Shown here: one piece after another, positions 24,968 to 37,592 of the stretch
Numbering within the stretch: the first letter of the stretch is position 1
How the letters are laid out: every line of letters starts with the position of its first letter
Assembly: GCA_023055355.1 (NCBI GenBank)
Contig: JALJCS010000004.1
Coordinates: forward strand, 28,796,744 to 28,860,743
Origin: Agelaius tricolor
Taxonomy: Eukaryota > Chordata > Aves > Passeriformes > Icteridae
Direction of reading: 5' to 3'
Length of the DNA: 64,000 bases
The notes under the pieces: generated by a model
What the model was told of the DNA's origin: nothing
Databases searched by the model: none
The model's input: only the letters and a program-made list of their open reading frames with translations
Position numbers and translations under genes: made by a program

Positions 24968-27900
24968 GAAATTGAATTTAGTTACTAGAAATAAATCACA
25001 TCATGAAAGCTGTAATAATATTTAGGAAGGATATTTTCATCTAATGACTGGTCCTGCCTCTTTTAAGATGTTCTTTAATTTTACTAAATTCCAGTCTTTT
25101 TGTGGAAGTTTCAGATCTGTATTTTCCAAACAAGAAAATATTTTTTTATTGTTTTAATTATGAATGTTTCCAGAAATCAGCATTCTGGAAGTGAATATTG
25201 TTTAAAGTTTTCTATAATGAATTCAAGAGTTTCTATTACAATTTTAGGTACAGAAATATTTGGGAAGTAAGAGAAAGAGATAATGAAAACTGCGCTTGTA
25301 TTTAGTGTTGAGGCACTTAGGTTGGTTTTCTCCCTGAAAACACTAATTGTACATGTATCACAATTGTGATAGAAATGTACTAATTGCACATGTATCACGT
25401 GCACATATCGTTGTTGGAAAATAACCTGTTGACTCATTGAGTGGAGTTGAGTGAAGACATCCACTCCAGAATAAGGATACAAAGAATATAACACAGACTA
25501 GATATATAGTCTGTGCTTTTTCCAAACCAATCTATTCCTACATATATATGGATGAAATGGTCATTTTCTTTCTTCTCCTACCATGCCTGCATATTTTTCT
25601 CCTCCTATACCCTGCTGCATAGACCACTATTACTAGTTAAAGAGCAAGAACAATAGAAGCAGTCTATTGTAGATGGAACTCCTCACAAAATAGGTTTACA
25701 AGTACAAATGTGTATGTACAATTCATAGAACCAAAGAAATTTCTTGTGCATCCCTGACAGGTGAAGAGGAGGGAGGAATAAAAAAAAAAGCATAAAAGTG
25801 TATGCTGTTATTGAGATCATTGTGCCACGTGGGATCCTGCTTTGAGCAAGCTCTGTGCCAGATGTCATTGTGATAAATTAAGCACAGAATGTGGACACTC
25901 TTGTGATGACATTTTAAGGTCATGAGAGAGCTATGGAAAGGGCAAAAGTTCATCTTTAAAGAAGGTTGTTTCTTGTGATATGATGGTAAACATGCATGTT
26001 TCTCAAAGCAGATTTATTATGCAGTTACTTGTCATAACATTTTCCTTGACTGTAAAGTCATTGGGAGTTTACACCCACTAAACACTGATTTAGCTGAAGT
26101 GATAATGTGAAGTGTTTGGCAAAAAAAAAGCCATGAACTGATCACTATTCACAAACAAATTTTTTTGCAGATATATATGATAAAAATACCCCTGAGTCTA
26201 AATAAAAATATGAAACTAACCTGAACATGCTATTTTTTTATCAAATCTATGAAACAAGCATTTGCATTATTGAGGGAACTCTGAAAATTTTCCTAAAATA
26301 TTAGGCTTTTAAAAGAAGCAGATTAATGTCTTATATTTTCCTTAAAAACATATTCTGAAACTTCAAAACTTTCCTTCCATGCATGATTTTGTAGGGTCTG
26401 AGTGTTGTCCTGCTATTAATTAAAATTCTTTCACATCCATTTTCTTATGATTTCTATTCATTGGATATTTTGAGGCAGAAATGTGGAAAGCAGAAACTGT
26501 ATAGCCTTGCCTTTATCCACAGCAAAAATTCAGAGGTAGTGAAGTACCCACAATTGGTGAGATGTCAGTTTTGATTCTATATCTATATATAGAAAACCCC
26601 AGTGATAGGGAGTTCATTTGATTCATTATCTGAATTTATATTAAAAAAAATACAATTTTTTTTGTTTCTTGGAAGACACTGAAATAATATGGAAAAAAAA
26701 TAGTACTTTTAAGATTGCAGGCACAGACATCTTAATAATATTTAACCAAATTTAATCTTTTTTATTAAATAAAAAGAAAATTAAACAAATCATGATCTAC
26801 AGAGGGATAAAATTGTTGGTTTTGTTTTCCTGTGTAAGGAGAAAAAGTAGAGTTGACTAGTATTCACAGAAGAAGATTTCACCATGTTTTCCAGTAAAAC
26901 TTAAGACCTGCTGAACTTCAGCAGTTCCTTGATTTAAAAAACAAAACTAAACAAAGCAAAAAAAACCCCAAAACCTAAGCTTTAGATTTAATTTTTTTAA
27001 AACATAAAATTGAAGATATATGTGTATCTTCCATGTCCTTAGCGACTTCAAATCTTATATACAGTTTAAAAATTCTATAACATGCAGAAAAAGTGACCCA
27101 TTTGTTTGGTATTGAAGACAGTGCAATTAAAAAAATAATGTTCAAGACAGAGATTGTGCGTTTATGTTGGGATTTTTTTAATCAACATCATATTAGTGTA
27201 TTTTCTTGGAAGTTTTTGTTTGTTTGGATTTTTTAGCTTATTTTTCTGAAATTAAGCAGATGACCTTTATATTTTGTGTTCAGCACAATGTGAGAAACTT
27301 TGTCTCTGCAAATGTCATTTTAAGAAAAACCACCGCACTCCTTCTCAAAAGTACATTAAAATGCTAAAGTGTTACCTTAATAGCAGGATTTATCAGCTAT
27401 GAAATAATTTTCAATTTTACGACATAATTTCATATAGCAGAAACTTATTCTCAGTCTTTCATCCTGCACTCCAAACACAGAAGAAAAGGTGGAAATAAAG
27501 TAGTTCCTGTTTTTGCCAATAGCATCATCTAGCTACTTTTATGTAATTCTTCTATGTTCTTTAAAAATGAGAACTAGAAGCTGCAGTTTCTTTTTTTGTT
27601 TGTTTTTGTTTCAAAGTACAAATATTTAATGGAAACATGAATCTGTGTTTTTATGAAAAAGACTGAGCCAGAAGCCTCTTATCTACCTTGTTTGTAGCAC
27701 GCAGCATGTGACAAAGATACTTTTTAGGCTCCTATCAGTGATTTTAGAAGGAAGGTATACTTATATTCACTTTCTACATAACTATGTGACAAGGCAGTAT
27801 TCCATTACAGACAAAACTGCTGCATCCATCAGCTAGTTTTCAGTACTATAGCATTTCTTTTATTTTTCTCACATATTGGTAAAAAAGGCAATAATGTGAA

Positions 27901-28790
27901 ATCCAACCTTATTTAACAGCGCAGTTAATGGTGTGAAAGGGAGTGGAACCTTGAAAATAATGAAAGCTGAAATAATGCCATTTAGTTTATATTTACTAAA
28001 ATTAAGAAACCTCAGAGGATCTCAATAAAACCATGCAAAAAATTTAAAATATTCTAGACTTAGGGAGTGGAAAAAATTCCATTCTTTTCACTCCTGCTCA
28101 TCTCCTACCCCACCCTCTAATCCATAAACCATTTGGATTTTTGTTCTTAAAGTCTCATATAGATGTAATACATAAATCATATCAAAATATAGTGTGAAAA
28201 GTTCTGAGGTTTTTCAGTCTCTAATAGGACCATATTTCAGAGACAGAGTCATACAGTAAAAAATTTATTACTATTGAAATTCACTATTTGCCCCTGTGCT
28301 GTTTATGCACTTATGTAAAATTGCATCTTTCTGTGTCATAACAGTATTATGAAATAGTTACTGGTTTTAGTCATGTCATCTTAGGAAACTTACTCTATTT
28401 CAAGGCAAACTAACCTTTTCTATCCTGATTATTATGTCTATCCTTCACGGTTGCCACAGGTGTCTGCAATTGCTACTGCCTCTACTCCAAAACACTAGGA
28501 CAATAAAATAGAGAAAATTTTTCACTATTTAGAATTTCCTTCTTTTGCAATTCAAAAATTCAAGAAGACTTCTACAGCAATGACAATAAAATGATACCAA
28601 AACAAACTGGTCAAACTGAAGGATTAAAAATACAGTCAGTCTGTAGAAAGTTGAAAGAAAGGAATTTGTGGATACTTTATTGGTTAAGAGATGTTTTGCA
28701 GATGTTTATGTTACTAGAGTGTTTCAAAAGGCACATGCACGGGGTTCAAAGGAGTAAAACTTGGTAAAGCCACGTGCAGATTATTCTTGC
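24968..28790. other. AT-rich non-coding stretch
   Basis: No gene seen. It contains a paired repeat with a palindrome at 25342-25398 and an A/C-rich tract near 26935-26985. It also holds a less repetitive part near 27900-28060 that could be conserved non-coding DNA. Confidence 0.5.
25342..25398. repeat. Two 20-bp units 37 bp apart, the first overlapping a 16-bp palindrome
   Basis: ACTAATTGTACATGTATCAC (25342-25361) recurs at 25379-25398 with one T-to-C change. The first copy runs into TATCACAATTGTGATA (25356-25371), a perfect palindrome. Confidence 0.85.
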
Positions 28791-28794
28791 TGTA

Positions 28795-29386
28795 TATCAT
28801 GGTTCAACCCCATCCAGCCATCAAGCCCCACATAGCTACTGACTCTCTCTCCCAGAAGCAGGATCAGGAAGAAAACGAGAAGGGTAAAAGATAAAAACTT
28901 ATGGGTTGAGATAAAGTCAGTTTTATAGAGAAAGCAAACCTATGCACACAGGCAAAGCAAAACAAGGAATTAATTCAGCGCTTCCATTGAGCAGGCAAGT
29001 GTGGAGCCATCTCCAGGACAGCAGGGTCCCATCACACATAATGGAGACATGGGAAGACAAATGCCATCATTCCCAAAGTCCCCCCTTCCTCCTTTCCCCC
29101 TGTCCCCCCCATTTGATGCTATGCCACATGGTCTGGAATGGTCCTTTGGGTCACTTGGGGTCAACTGTCCTGGCTCTGTCTCCTCCCAGCCTCCCAGGCA
29201 CTCCCAACTTCCTTGACAGGGGGGCAGTACAAGAAGCAGAAAAGGCCTTGACTCTGTGCAAGCCCTGCTCAGCAATAACAAAAACATCTCTCTATTGTTA
29301 ACCCTGTGTTCAGCACAAATCCAAAACACAGCCCCGTGCCAGCCACTGTGAAGAAAAGTAACCCTACCCCAGCCAAAACCAGCACA
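28795..29386 (-). mobile_element. ERVL-like solo LTR
   Basis: The plus strand begins with a decayed form of the TGTNNTGGTTTAACCCC end (TATCATGGTTCAACCCC) and ends AAAACCAGCACA. Recognisable internal blocks are TATGGGTTGAGATAAAGTCA, GCAAAGCAAAACAAGGAATT, GAAAAGGCCTTGACTCTGTG and CAAATCCAAAACACAGCCCC, in the order seen in a common avian ERVL LTR. The end blocks place the LTR sense on the minus strand (start TGTGCTGGTTTTGGC). Short Pro/Ser/Leu-rich open frames inside are by-products. It is a diverged relative of the LTR at 59.8-60.3 kb. No internal sequence remains. Confidence 0.8.
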
Positions 29387-30134
29387 CTAGATGAAGTGAT
29401 GATTCTTTCAAGGGCCATTCTAAGTGCAGTATCAAGAAAATAAGCTGCATGACATGTATTAGCACCAAAATAAACATTTCAAAAAGGAAAATAGTTAAAT
29501 CTTACCAAGTATATTTAAGTTTTATCACAAAAGGATGGACAGAGGTCCCAAGCCAAGTGACCCTATGATATGTGATAGCATACATTTAACACTTTTTTTT
29601 ACACAGACTCACTGACAGGACCAATTAAGAATTAATGCATATTAACAGAAGTTTAAAGATATTGGAGGACAAAAAGTTGTAAGTACATATTAAGGGTGAT
29701 TTTATTTTTTTTCATTTTTGTTTAACATTTCGTCTATTTTATAAACTGTGTTAATTTTATTTTCTTTTGAAAGCAAAATTATATTCCCATTATAAATATT
29801 GTTTGACCAAAAAAAAGAACTGGCATCAGAGTAAAAGAATGATAAAGATCTCACGTAGCTTCCCCATTACTATGTGAGTTATTCTATTAAATTTTATCTG
29901 TGATGTGTCTTCTGCTAGATTTTCTTCAATTAAAGAAAACTTTATTCACTTTCTACCCAGACAGATTTTTACTGCAAGATGTAAAGTATTTTAATATAAG
30001 CCTTTTTATTATACTTTTTTATATTATGTTATACATTCTGTTTTCTTCTGTTCATTAAAAACCAATTCAGCAGACACCTAGGATAACAACTCCAGTGTCT
30101 TGTAAGTAGGAGTGAGAAAACAATAGGACCTTCT
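29387..30134. other. AT-rich non-coding stretch
   Basis: No gene or transposon recognised. Confidence 0.6.
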
Positions 30135-30521
30135 TGTTGGCGATTGGAGAGACGGGGATTCCCACTGCTTGTATGCAAGAAGCCAATTTATTTATTACAG
30201 AGTTCAGCATATATACCTTTTCAGCTATAGCTAAAATTAGCAGCAATTACAACATTTTACATTTCCTAGTAACACTGCTTAATCATGGCTTTGCACAGAC
30301 CTGCACAGGCATGTATGGTCTTGCATGGTTTCTCATAAACAAAGCACATCAAGCACACCCAAGCACACCCTTATCTTTGCTTCCTCCTTTGGGGTTCTGC
30401 TTTCTGCTACCAAGGTTTGCAGCCTACCAAAGTTAGCATGTCTGTGTCAATAAGCTCAGCAGTGGTCTCAATCCTACTTTCTAGCTGTATTCCCATACCT
30501 TCTTATCCTCTATTGCTTACA
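30135..30521 (-). mobile_element. ERVK-like solo LTR
   Basis: The element starts TGTTGGCGATTGGAGAGACG on the plus strand, the complement of an LTR 3' end. It reaches TATTGCTTACA, giving TG...CA termini and about 387 bp. Read on the minus strand, a TATATA box near 30209-30216 precedes tandem AATAAA signals (30187-30192, 30191-30196). That is the compact promoter and poly(A) arrangement of alpha/beta-type retroviral LTRs. No gag, pol or env sequence is attached. The left end is supported by the conserved GGGGATTCCCACTGCTTG-like edge; the right end is an estimate. Confidence 0.65.
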
Positions 30522-30559
30522 TGCCATCTCTGGTTTTGCTGGGAATTTTATGTATGGAA

Positions 30560-31020
30560 TTGAGAAAGGACTTTAATGAGGCTGGTAAAGAGTTTGAAAT
30601 ACAAGCCTTGTGAGAAGCAGCTGAGGGAATTAGGATTGTTTAACATGGAGAAAAGTGGGCTAAGAGAAGATCCTATTGCTCTCTTCAACTACAAAACAAT
30701 AAGTTGTGGTGAGGTGAGTCTTGGTCCTTCTCTCAAGCAACAAGCTATAGCATGAGTAAAAATGGCTTTAAATTGCCTCAGGGGAGGTTTAGATTGAATA
30801 TTATTAAAAAAGTTCTCATAGAAAAGGTTGTCAAGCTTTGCAATAGGCTGCTCAGGGAAGTAGCTGAGTTGCCATCCCTAGAGATAGTTCAAAGAAGCAT
30901 AGATTGTGGTGATTAGGGGCATAGTGGGCTTCGCAGTGCTGGTTTAATGGTTGGATTCAATTATCCTAAAGGTCTGTTCTTAAGTAAGGGCTTCTGTGAG
31001 TCTGTATGTGTTCTGTGACC
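30560..31020 (+). mobile_element. CR1 LINE fragment (3' end)
   Basis: The order of blocks matches the C-terminal coding region and 3' untranslated region of a CR1. These are GAGGCTGGTAAAGAGTTTGA, then CAGGGGAGGTTTAGATTGAA, GCTGCTCAGGGAAGTAGCTG, GTGGGCTTCGCAGTGCTGG and GGTTGGATTCAATTATCCTA. It closes with a decayed tail (TTCTGTGAGTCTGTATG). Many stops and indels are present. It begins directly right of the ERVK-like LTR, so the LTR may mark its 5' truncation or an insertion at its edge. Confidence 0.8.
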
Positions 31021-33249
31021 TTGAAAAGCACTTTATCATTCCCTTTTTTTTATTCTCTCCCTTTACATATATAAAAGACTGCCACTGTAACACTGTTCCG
31101 CTACTGCTGTAGCTCTTAAGTTATATCACTTTAAATAAAATGCTCTTAGATAGTATGGGTACATTTTGAAAACCTCTAAGACATCAGATGTGACTTTATA
31201 ACCTTTTCAGCCAAAGATGGTACAGAGATGTTATAATTTATTTTCATACATTTATTGCAGTAGAAAGAGAAGAAAATACAGTCTGTTTGCTTTTATGTTG
31301 TTTTGCTTTGTTGTTGTTTTGTCAATGTTTTGTTTTATTTTGTTTCTGGAAGCACTGCAATGTGTAGGCACCAGTAAAATGCTAGCAGTAAAAGTGAGGT
31401 ACCAGATATCAAGTTCAGCCAATTGGTGAATTCTAGGATTTCTCAGCATAGTCAAGAAAGTAGCCCAAATACTGGTTAGAGAAGCAAAAGAGAAAAAGCT
31501 CACAGTAAAGGTCATTGAGTCATCAGTAGACTGAGCAATTTTTGCTAATTGATCCACAGAAACACTTACATGCATGGCTGCCTTTAATAGCTGTTTCAGC
31601 ACTAAATAGCATCTGCTAAAAATGATAGCCAACCACAGAAATGGACTGCAGTAATAACCATTGTTCTTATGTATATGAAAGAATGTCTCTCACAAGAAAG
31701 GACCCAGAAAAAAAATGTAATAATATTCTATAAATTTCACAAAGTCAGCTAGATACAAATTTTTGGAAATGTTAGTTTTGTGATTACAGTATTTTATAAC
31801 ATATTAAGGAAGCTCTGCAGTCCCAAAGAGAACTGGTTGGCATAGGCTATAGTCCTGATGTCTATAACCTTTTCTTTTTTTCTTGTATGAAATGTCTTGA
31901 ACATGTGTAAGGACTGAAGGACACTAGAATGTGTAGTCTACAATGAATGAAAAGCTTACTATATTTAAGCAATAAATGCTTTGTACATATTAGTACAGTC
32001 CATTAAGCTTGACACTAGAGTTTTTAGTCATCTTTTCATTTAGAAAAGACTGAAGAGAGGAAAGTTCTTTGAAGTTTATTTGTACCTTTGTAGTCTAACT
32101 TATTACTGTGAGAAGTAGATAACATGTTTATTAATATTTATGAAAGTTCATGAATTTTTATTATGGTTTCCATAGTCAAGAAAGCATTGAAGAAAATCAC
32201 TAATTCTCAGACCTTGTAGGTACTTGCCATATGTTACTGGTGATCACACATTTTACACAACTTTTGGAACAATACAAGTTTTACATGATGCAGATAGCAT
32301 CATCCACTTGTTGACTGCTTCTCTGTGGGGAAGTTTGTCCCTGTGAGATGGCACACCCTTTTCTGCTGGGGACAGAATATGTTATACTATGATAACAATA
32401 TGTTATCCTATTATCAGATAATATAAGTTGCTCTTTCAAAGTCAGTTCTGACAAAGTAATGTGTTGTAATTACAAGGTGTTGTACCTACTAATACTTATT
32501 TTCAGGTAGAATAAAGTGAATTCTGCATTATTATTTTTATATTTGCTTATTTTATGCAGTAGAGTGATTCTTTTCACATTTTAAAGCAAGTATTATACAT
32601 TTAAAACATAAATTCAACTGAGATATGCTCTCAGAAAAAAAAACAAAAAACAGCAACAAACCTAGCAAAATATTATTAAATATCTTCAGCCTTTACCCTC
32701 TTTATTAATCTCTTTCATTCCTGGAATCATGAAATACAATCTGCAGTTAACTGACTATTATGAAATGCTTCCATCACTAGTTGTATTTGAAGTTATTTTC
32801 TGTTTGTCAAGGTAAATAGGATTTGCACTGTCTTCATAATTGTCTTGCACAATGCTGGGGGTTACACTATGCAAAAAGAAGAAAACTCTTCTTTCAGCTA
32901 ACTAGTAAATCCATGCTTGAAGTTTCAATTTATTTGCTATTTAACACAAAATTTTATAGATATATAATTTTATTTAGTTAGTTTTTATTTAGTTAGTTAT
33001 AGTTTTTTAGTTAGTTTAATTAGTTCTTTTACTTACCTTATCAGCAACTATTCCTGAAAACAACTGACTCACCTTTGTTTTTCCATGAATTTTTTTTAGA
33101 AATCCTTAAATAACAGTGCATGAGAATCTAGTATTTGATTGATTTCTCTAACATCTTGTTAATATTTCACATCTTCCATGTTACATTTACATTTGTCAAT
33201 TCATAGCAGTTAAGTAAGAATATTAGGCATTACTTATAAAATTATAATC

Positions 33250-33253
<4 letters not shown>
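31021..33253. other. AT-rich non-coding stretch
   Basis: No gene recognised. A 126-codon open frame lies on the minus strand at 31632-31252. It has hydrophobic stretches but no domain, no codon bias I can see and a low-complexity C-terminus, so I do not call it. A TTAGTTAG-type simple repeat lies at about 32973-33026. An A/C-rich bit lies near 32636-32665. Confidence 0.5.

Positions 33254-33302
<49 letters not shown>
33254..33302. repeat. (AT)n microsatellite, about 24 units
   Basis: An uninterrupted alternation of A and T for 49 bases. Length variation between individuals is likely. Confidence 0.97.
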
Positions 33303-33305
<3 letters not shown>

Positions 33306-33547
33306 AAGAAAACAACCCAACTAATATCACTGCTTAGAGAATGCAATATCTACTGCAATAAGTTATGGGACATGCAGTGATTTCCTATTTATCCCACTGC
33401 TGAAAAATGTCCGTGCCTTAACAAATATAATCACCTCAAAACTGCTTTATTTTATGATCTTTTATGCTTAAATAATTTTGAAAGCTTAAAATAGAATTTT
33501 AGTGTCCTGTAGAAACAAAGACTTTTTTTCTATAAGTAACTGAAAGG

Positions 33548-33870
33548 CTATAACAAGGTGAGAGTTAGTCTCAACTCGCAACTATCAAGGGATAAGATGT
33601 AAGAAAAATGGCCTCAAATTTCACCAGGGAAGGTTTAGATTGTATATTAAGAAAGAATAGGAAAGAATTCTTCAGCAAAATTATTATCAAGCATTGGAAT
33701 AGTCTGCCCAGGGAAGTAATTGAGTATCCATACCTACAATTTTTGAAATGACACATAGATATAGCACTTAGGGACATGGTTTATTGGCGGGCTTGGTGGT
33801 GTCAGGTTATGGTTGAGCTCAACGACCATAGGGATCTTTGCCAAGCTAAATGAATCTATGATTCTAAGTT
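33548..33870 (+). mobile_element. CR1 LINE fragment (3' end)
   Basis: The blocks ACCAGGGAAGGTTTAGATTG, TGGAATAGTCTGCCCAGGGA, GGGCTTGGTGGTGTCAGG and a tail reading GAATCTATGATTCTAAG identify the last part of CR1 ORF2 and the 3' end. The terminal GATTCTATG-type repeat fixes the plus orientation. It resembles the copy at 30.56-31.02 kb but is shorter. It carries stops and is inactive. Confidence 0.85.
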
Positions 33871-36560
33871 CGCTGGTCAGATGCAAGCTAACTCTCATAA
33901 GAATTAATTAGTAGTTTCCCAGATTTATTATGTTTTTGAAGTTTTGGGATCAGGACTTGTGCATCTTCCAAAAAATACTGGTCTGATTTATTTGAAGCTA
34001 TTAGAAATTATTACCCCAAATCAATTTTTATGAAAACAGATAAATCAATAAACACTTTTAAATGTCTAGCACTTATAGCAAAATGCCTGTAATTTTTTTT
34101 AAAGAAAGAATTTTTGCCCATCTTAGTTTGAGAATTAAGAAGCAAGCCAATAGAAGAAAATTCGACAATGTTGGCTATCAGTGACAAAACCTGGTTATAG
34201 TTTTAGCAAATCTCCATCATTTTCTTGGCCCCAGATATTGAAGATAACTTCTCTACTCTTCATGTAATGTATGTTAGAATGTAAGAATCACAGGAAAAGA
34301 AGAAAAAAGAAATCGCTGATAGAATACATACATGAAGTTCTTCTATTTTAATTCCATTGTAATGTATTTTTTTCTGTATCACATACAATGTTTTTTTTTT
34401 AACTAGGTTAGTGGTTTCCAGGTCAACAGTAGTAGTGACTTATTTGGGGAGCTAGACCTCCTATTATTAGAAAAATTATCTGGGGACCTTACTCAGAACT
34501 CTTTATCTCTGTCTTTGTGACCATAAGACTACATATCAGAAAACACTTAAATGTTTTAGGATGATAATATGTAATGTGTATGAAATCAGTCTAAATATCT
34601 CTTATATCTCTTTTCTTTTTTTTTTTTTTTTGAAAGTAGATCATTACTTTCTAAGTCTTGCACTTCTTTAGGGGTTCTTAATGAAACTTGCTTTTGTAGT
34701 CCATTAGCAGGAAGCTGTATCACAAGCAACACAGACATTAAGCTGAAATGGTATCCACTGTCAAGTAGTCTCTGTATGCTTATTTAGTATCTGTAATGAA
34801 GCTTCTTAACATACTTCCTCAAAGGGGAGCAGATTTCATTCACCCAGATGCCATGAAATGATAATTGCAAGAAAAGACATCAAGTTGCGGAAGCAAACCA
34901 GGCACACTGAGGCATTGAATAAAAACTAAGTCATGCATCCAGAAATATTCAGTATGTTTCATATCTGGAAGGAGAGAAAGTAGTGCTGGTCAAAAGTCCC
35001 ACCCACTCTAGTTGGTTGATTAGTCAATAACTAAGTTAATCAATAACCCTTGATTAGTCAAACCCTTTGACCCTTCATCTCCATCTGTTGTTGTTCTGGC
35101 TTGATCCAATTGTCTTGTGACCAGTGAAGTGTTCTCAAGGCAAAGACTTCAGCTTCTGCAGATGTAAGGCTCTAACACAGTGCAAAATGCAGCACTTGTG
35201 TCTCTGCCTCTTTAGCTCTGGCTTATACTGGTGTGTCCATTCAAAGGGACTCTACACACTTATTCTGGGGTTGGTCTTTTGCCTGAGATCCTTAAACTTC
35301 TCTGCAGCAAGACTATGCATAGCCCTAGATGAAAATTTTGTCCAGGGAGGTGGGCCCTGAGAGGATATTTTACCAACATTGATCTATACCTCTCAGTCCA
35401 TGTCTGTCTTTTCAGATGAGAAAATCTAGTTTTAACAAACCTGAATGATTGCTGTATCTAATGAGAGCTGAAAAATTAATGGATTTTGGTATTCATGTGT
35501 TCTTATCTTGCAAACATAAATGTCACAGAAAAATGCTGATTATTTCTAAAAATTAAGACTTTTTTTAAGAAAAAGAATAGAACTTTGATAGATAAAAGAT
35601 AGTTTGTACTAAAAAAGTATACAAAAACTATCACCTTAGTTTTAGAATAAATTTAAAAGATGGCCTTTTAAAGTTTTGTTCTTCCTCCTCTTTTTTTAAT
35701 CTAGTCTTGATAGTCTGGGTTTTTTTTTTTTCTTTATATGACAGTAAATTGAGTTCTCTCAGAAGCTGGCAGATATCTATGTGTAATGTCATCATGAAAT
35801 ATTAATTTCTTATGATAACTCACTTCTTTTGAGTTCCTTTATTTCTCAGTAATTGACACAGATAATAGTGTGGTGAAAGACCATCATGTAGCTGCCTGCA
35901 TCATTCATATCACAACGTACTTTGAAAAGTGTTTTGTCACAAATGCAGTGAGAGTGTTTTTGAAGAACTGGATAAATTCATAGTATGTAATAATCTGGGA
36001 TTTGGCACTCTGTTGGGTGCAGCATTGATTGATGAGTGATGAATACACATTTCCTGTTGAATTTGTTTGCCTGTAAAGATATTCTTCAGCCTGAGATTTC
36101 ATGTTTTTTGGGGTTTTTTTTTACCATTCACCTTTCCATAATTCAGTCTGCTACCCAACTACCATCAACATTGCTGATGTGTCAGGAAATTTCATTCATA
36201 CCTTTGAGAATTCTCTGCAATCTGTATGATGAGGAGAACAATTTAAAGTGTTTACTAAACTCTCTATGGTTTATTTTGTAATTTAAGCACTTATGCTCTC
36301 TTTCCTTCAATTTCTTATCCAATGCAATGCTTATGAAATTTTCTGGAGATAGAATACTTACAATAGAAAGTACAATAATGCTTAAAAACCACAGAAACAC
36401 TTAGGTCATCTGCTTTCAGTTAGGCTCAAGGTTGCCATAGTTATTTTCCTACAAGTGAACATCATTTTAACTGAAAAACTAATCACTGTTTTGGTGAAAA
36501 GACCAATTTCCCAGAGCTTTCAGGGTTAGGGCTTAAAGTGTCACAGGATGGGAAATATCT
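33871..36560. other. AT-rich non-coding stretch
   Basis: No gene recognised. It holds a run of 16 T at 34616-34631. Around 34985-35070 the motif GATTAGTCAA occurs twice. A less AT-rich segment at 35070-35360 has a 78-codon open frame without a domain, and I could not assign it to a family. Confidence 0.5.
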
Positions 36561-36563
36561 CAG

Positions 36564-37143
36564 TGTCGTGGTTTAAGGCAAATTTGGAGGAGAATTTCCA
36601 AAGGAGGGCCCCTCCAGAAAGCAAACCCACACAGCCCCTCCCCCCAACCGGTTCGGGAAGGATTCCTCGCAGAGGAGTGGAAAGAACCTGTTTATTTAAC
36701 AGGCACAGCACCCCCCAGCACACAGAATGAACAGTACCGGATGGCAACACTCTGAAAAAGGTGACAAATTCAGAAAGTCTCTCTTGGGGGGTGGTCACTC
36801 TGTTCTCAGTCCCTCCGGCGCTGGGGCAGCTGCTGCAGGCCACAAGGTGCAAACTCTCGGTGTTCCCAGGTCCCAGTCCGGAGCAGGTTCAAAATGGTCA
36901 GAAAAAGGAAAGGAGAAACAGTCCAGGAAGAAATTGGACAGTTTAGCTAAACTAGCTAAAGAGCAAAAGCAAGCAGAAGCGAAGCAAGCAAGAGCGAGAG
37001 AGAAAAGCAAAGCAAAAGCAGAAAAAGCAAAAGCTGCAGTCTCTGTGTCCCGCCAGGCTGATAAGAAAACCAAAACAAAACTTTCCCTCTTCAGATCTGG
37101 TCTTAAAGGTACAGAACATAATATCCAACATTAACAGAACACA
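36564..37143 (-). mobile_element. Solo LTR of an avian endogenous retrovirus (passerine type)
   Basis: The plus strand begins TGTCGTGGTTTAAGGCAA and ends ACAGAACACA, giving TG...CA termini and about 580 bp. I recognise GAATGAACAGTACCGGATGG, GGGCAGCTGCTGCAGGCCAC and the purine-rich part rich in AAAGCAAAAGC from a repeat common in passerines. Read on the minus strand, an AATAAA at 36696-36691 lies about 130 bases before the end, which sets the orientation. The element is much richer in G, C and CpG than its surroundings. The purine-rich section creates a 135-codon Lys/Ala-rich open frame on the opposite strand, which I do not regard as a gene. The exact right boundary is uncertain by a few bases. 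Confidence 0.75.
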
Positions 37144-37324
37144 TGAATGGGGATGCAAGCATCATAACGTCACCCTAGGACACTCAGATACTCTGATTAA
37201 GTCACCAACAAAGGATAGAGACTATGTCTCTCTCCCCAGATTAAAACACAAATCCATGGTCCTGCAACTAACTGGTGAGGTCACATATAGACACTTGTGG
37301 ATATTCTCAGTTCATTAGAAGAAA

Positions 37325-37592
37325 GAACAGAAATCATTTCTCCCAGGCTGAGCCTGGGAATCTTAGAGGAAAATAATTAAAACAATTATTATCTCTCTTT
37401 CTGTAAACATTGTTTATAGTTATGATTCTCTAGAGGGTGCTATTCATAGTCACCAATAATGTGAGATGTTTCTACTTTGAGACCAATTAAGTATCACCTT
37501 AGCAAATCACGTTATAAAAGACCCGCTACTGTCATTAAAGTGAACCTTCTGATCCACCTGAAGACTTGAGTCTTTTCATCCCTGACTCAACA
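37325..37592 (+). mobile_element. Solo LTR of an endogenous retrovirus, plus orientation
   Basis: A TATAAAA box at 37513-37519 is followed 15 bases later by an ATTAAA poly(A) signal at 37534-37539. The downstream part (CCTTCTGATCCACCTGAAGA ... CCCTGACTCAACA) ends in CA at 37592. This is a compact U3-R-U5 layout. A perfect 9-bp inverted repeat, TCCCAGGCT / AGCCTGGGA (37341-37359), lies near the 5' end. No internal region follows. The 5' boundary is approximate. It lies about 180 bases right of, and in the opposite orientation to, the LTR at 36.56-37.14 kb. Confidence 0.7.

Noticed and set aside
25177..25494. 105-codon open frame on the minus strand
   Set aside because: It spans the duplicated 20-mer and palindrome, has no domain and occurs in AT-rich DNA.
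28942..29329. Two 119-codon Pro/Ser/Leu-rich open frames on opposite strands
   Set aside because: Both lie inside the ERVL-like LTR, and GC-rich LTR sequence simply has fewer stops.
31252..31632. 126-codon open frame on the minus strand
   Set aside because: No domain, AT-driven codons, and a C-terminus made of simple sequence; length is within chance for 64 kb in six frames.
36727..37134. 135-codon Lys/Ala-rich open frame resembling a histone H1 or ribosomal-type basic protein
   Set aside because: It lies on the opposite strand of an LTR whose purine-rich segment creates the composition; there is no domain, promoter or splice context.
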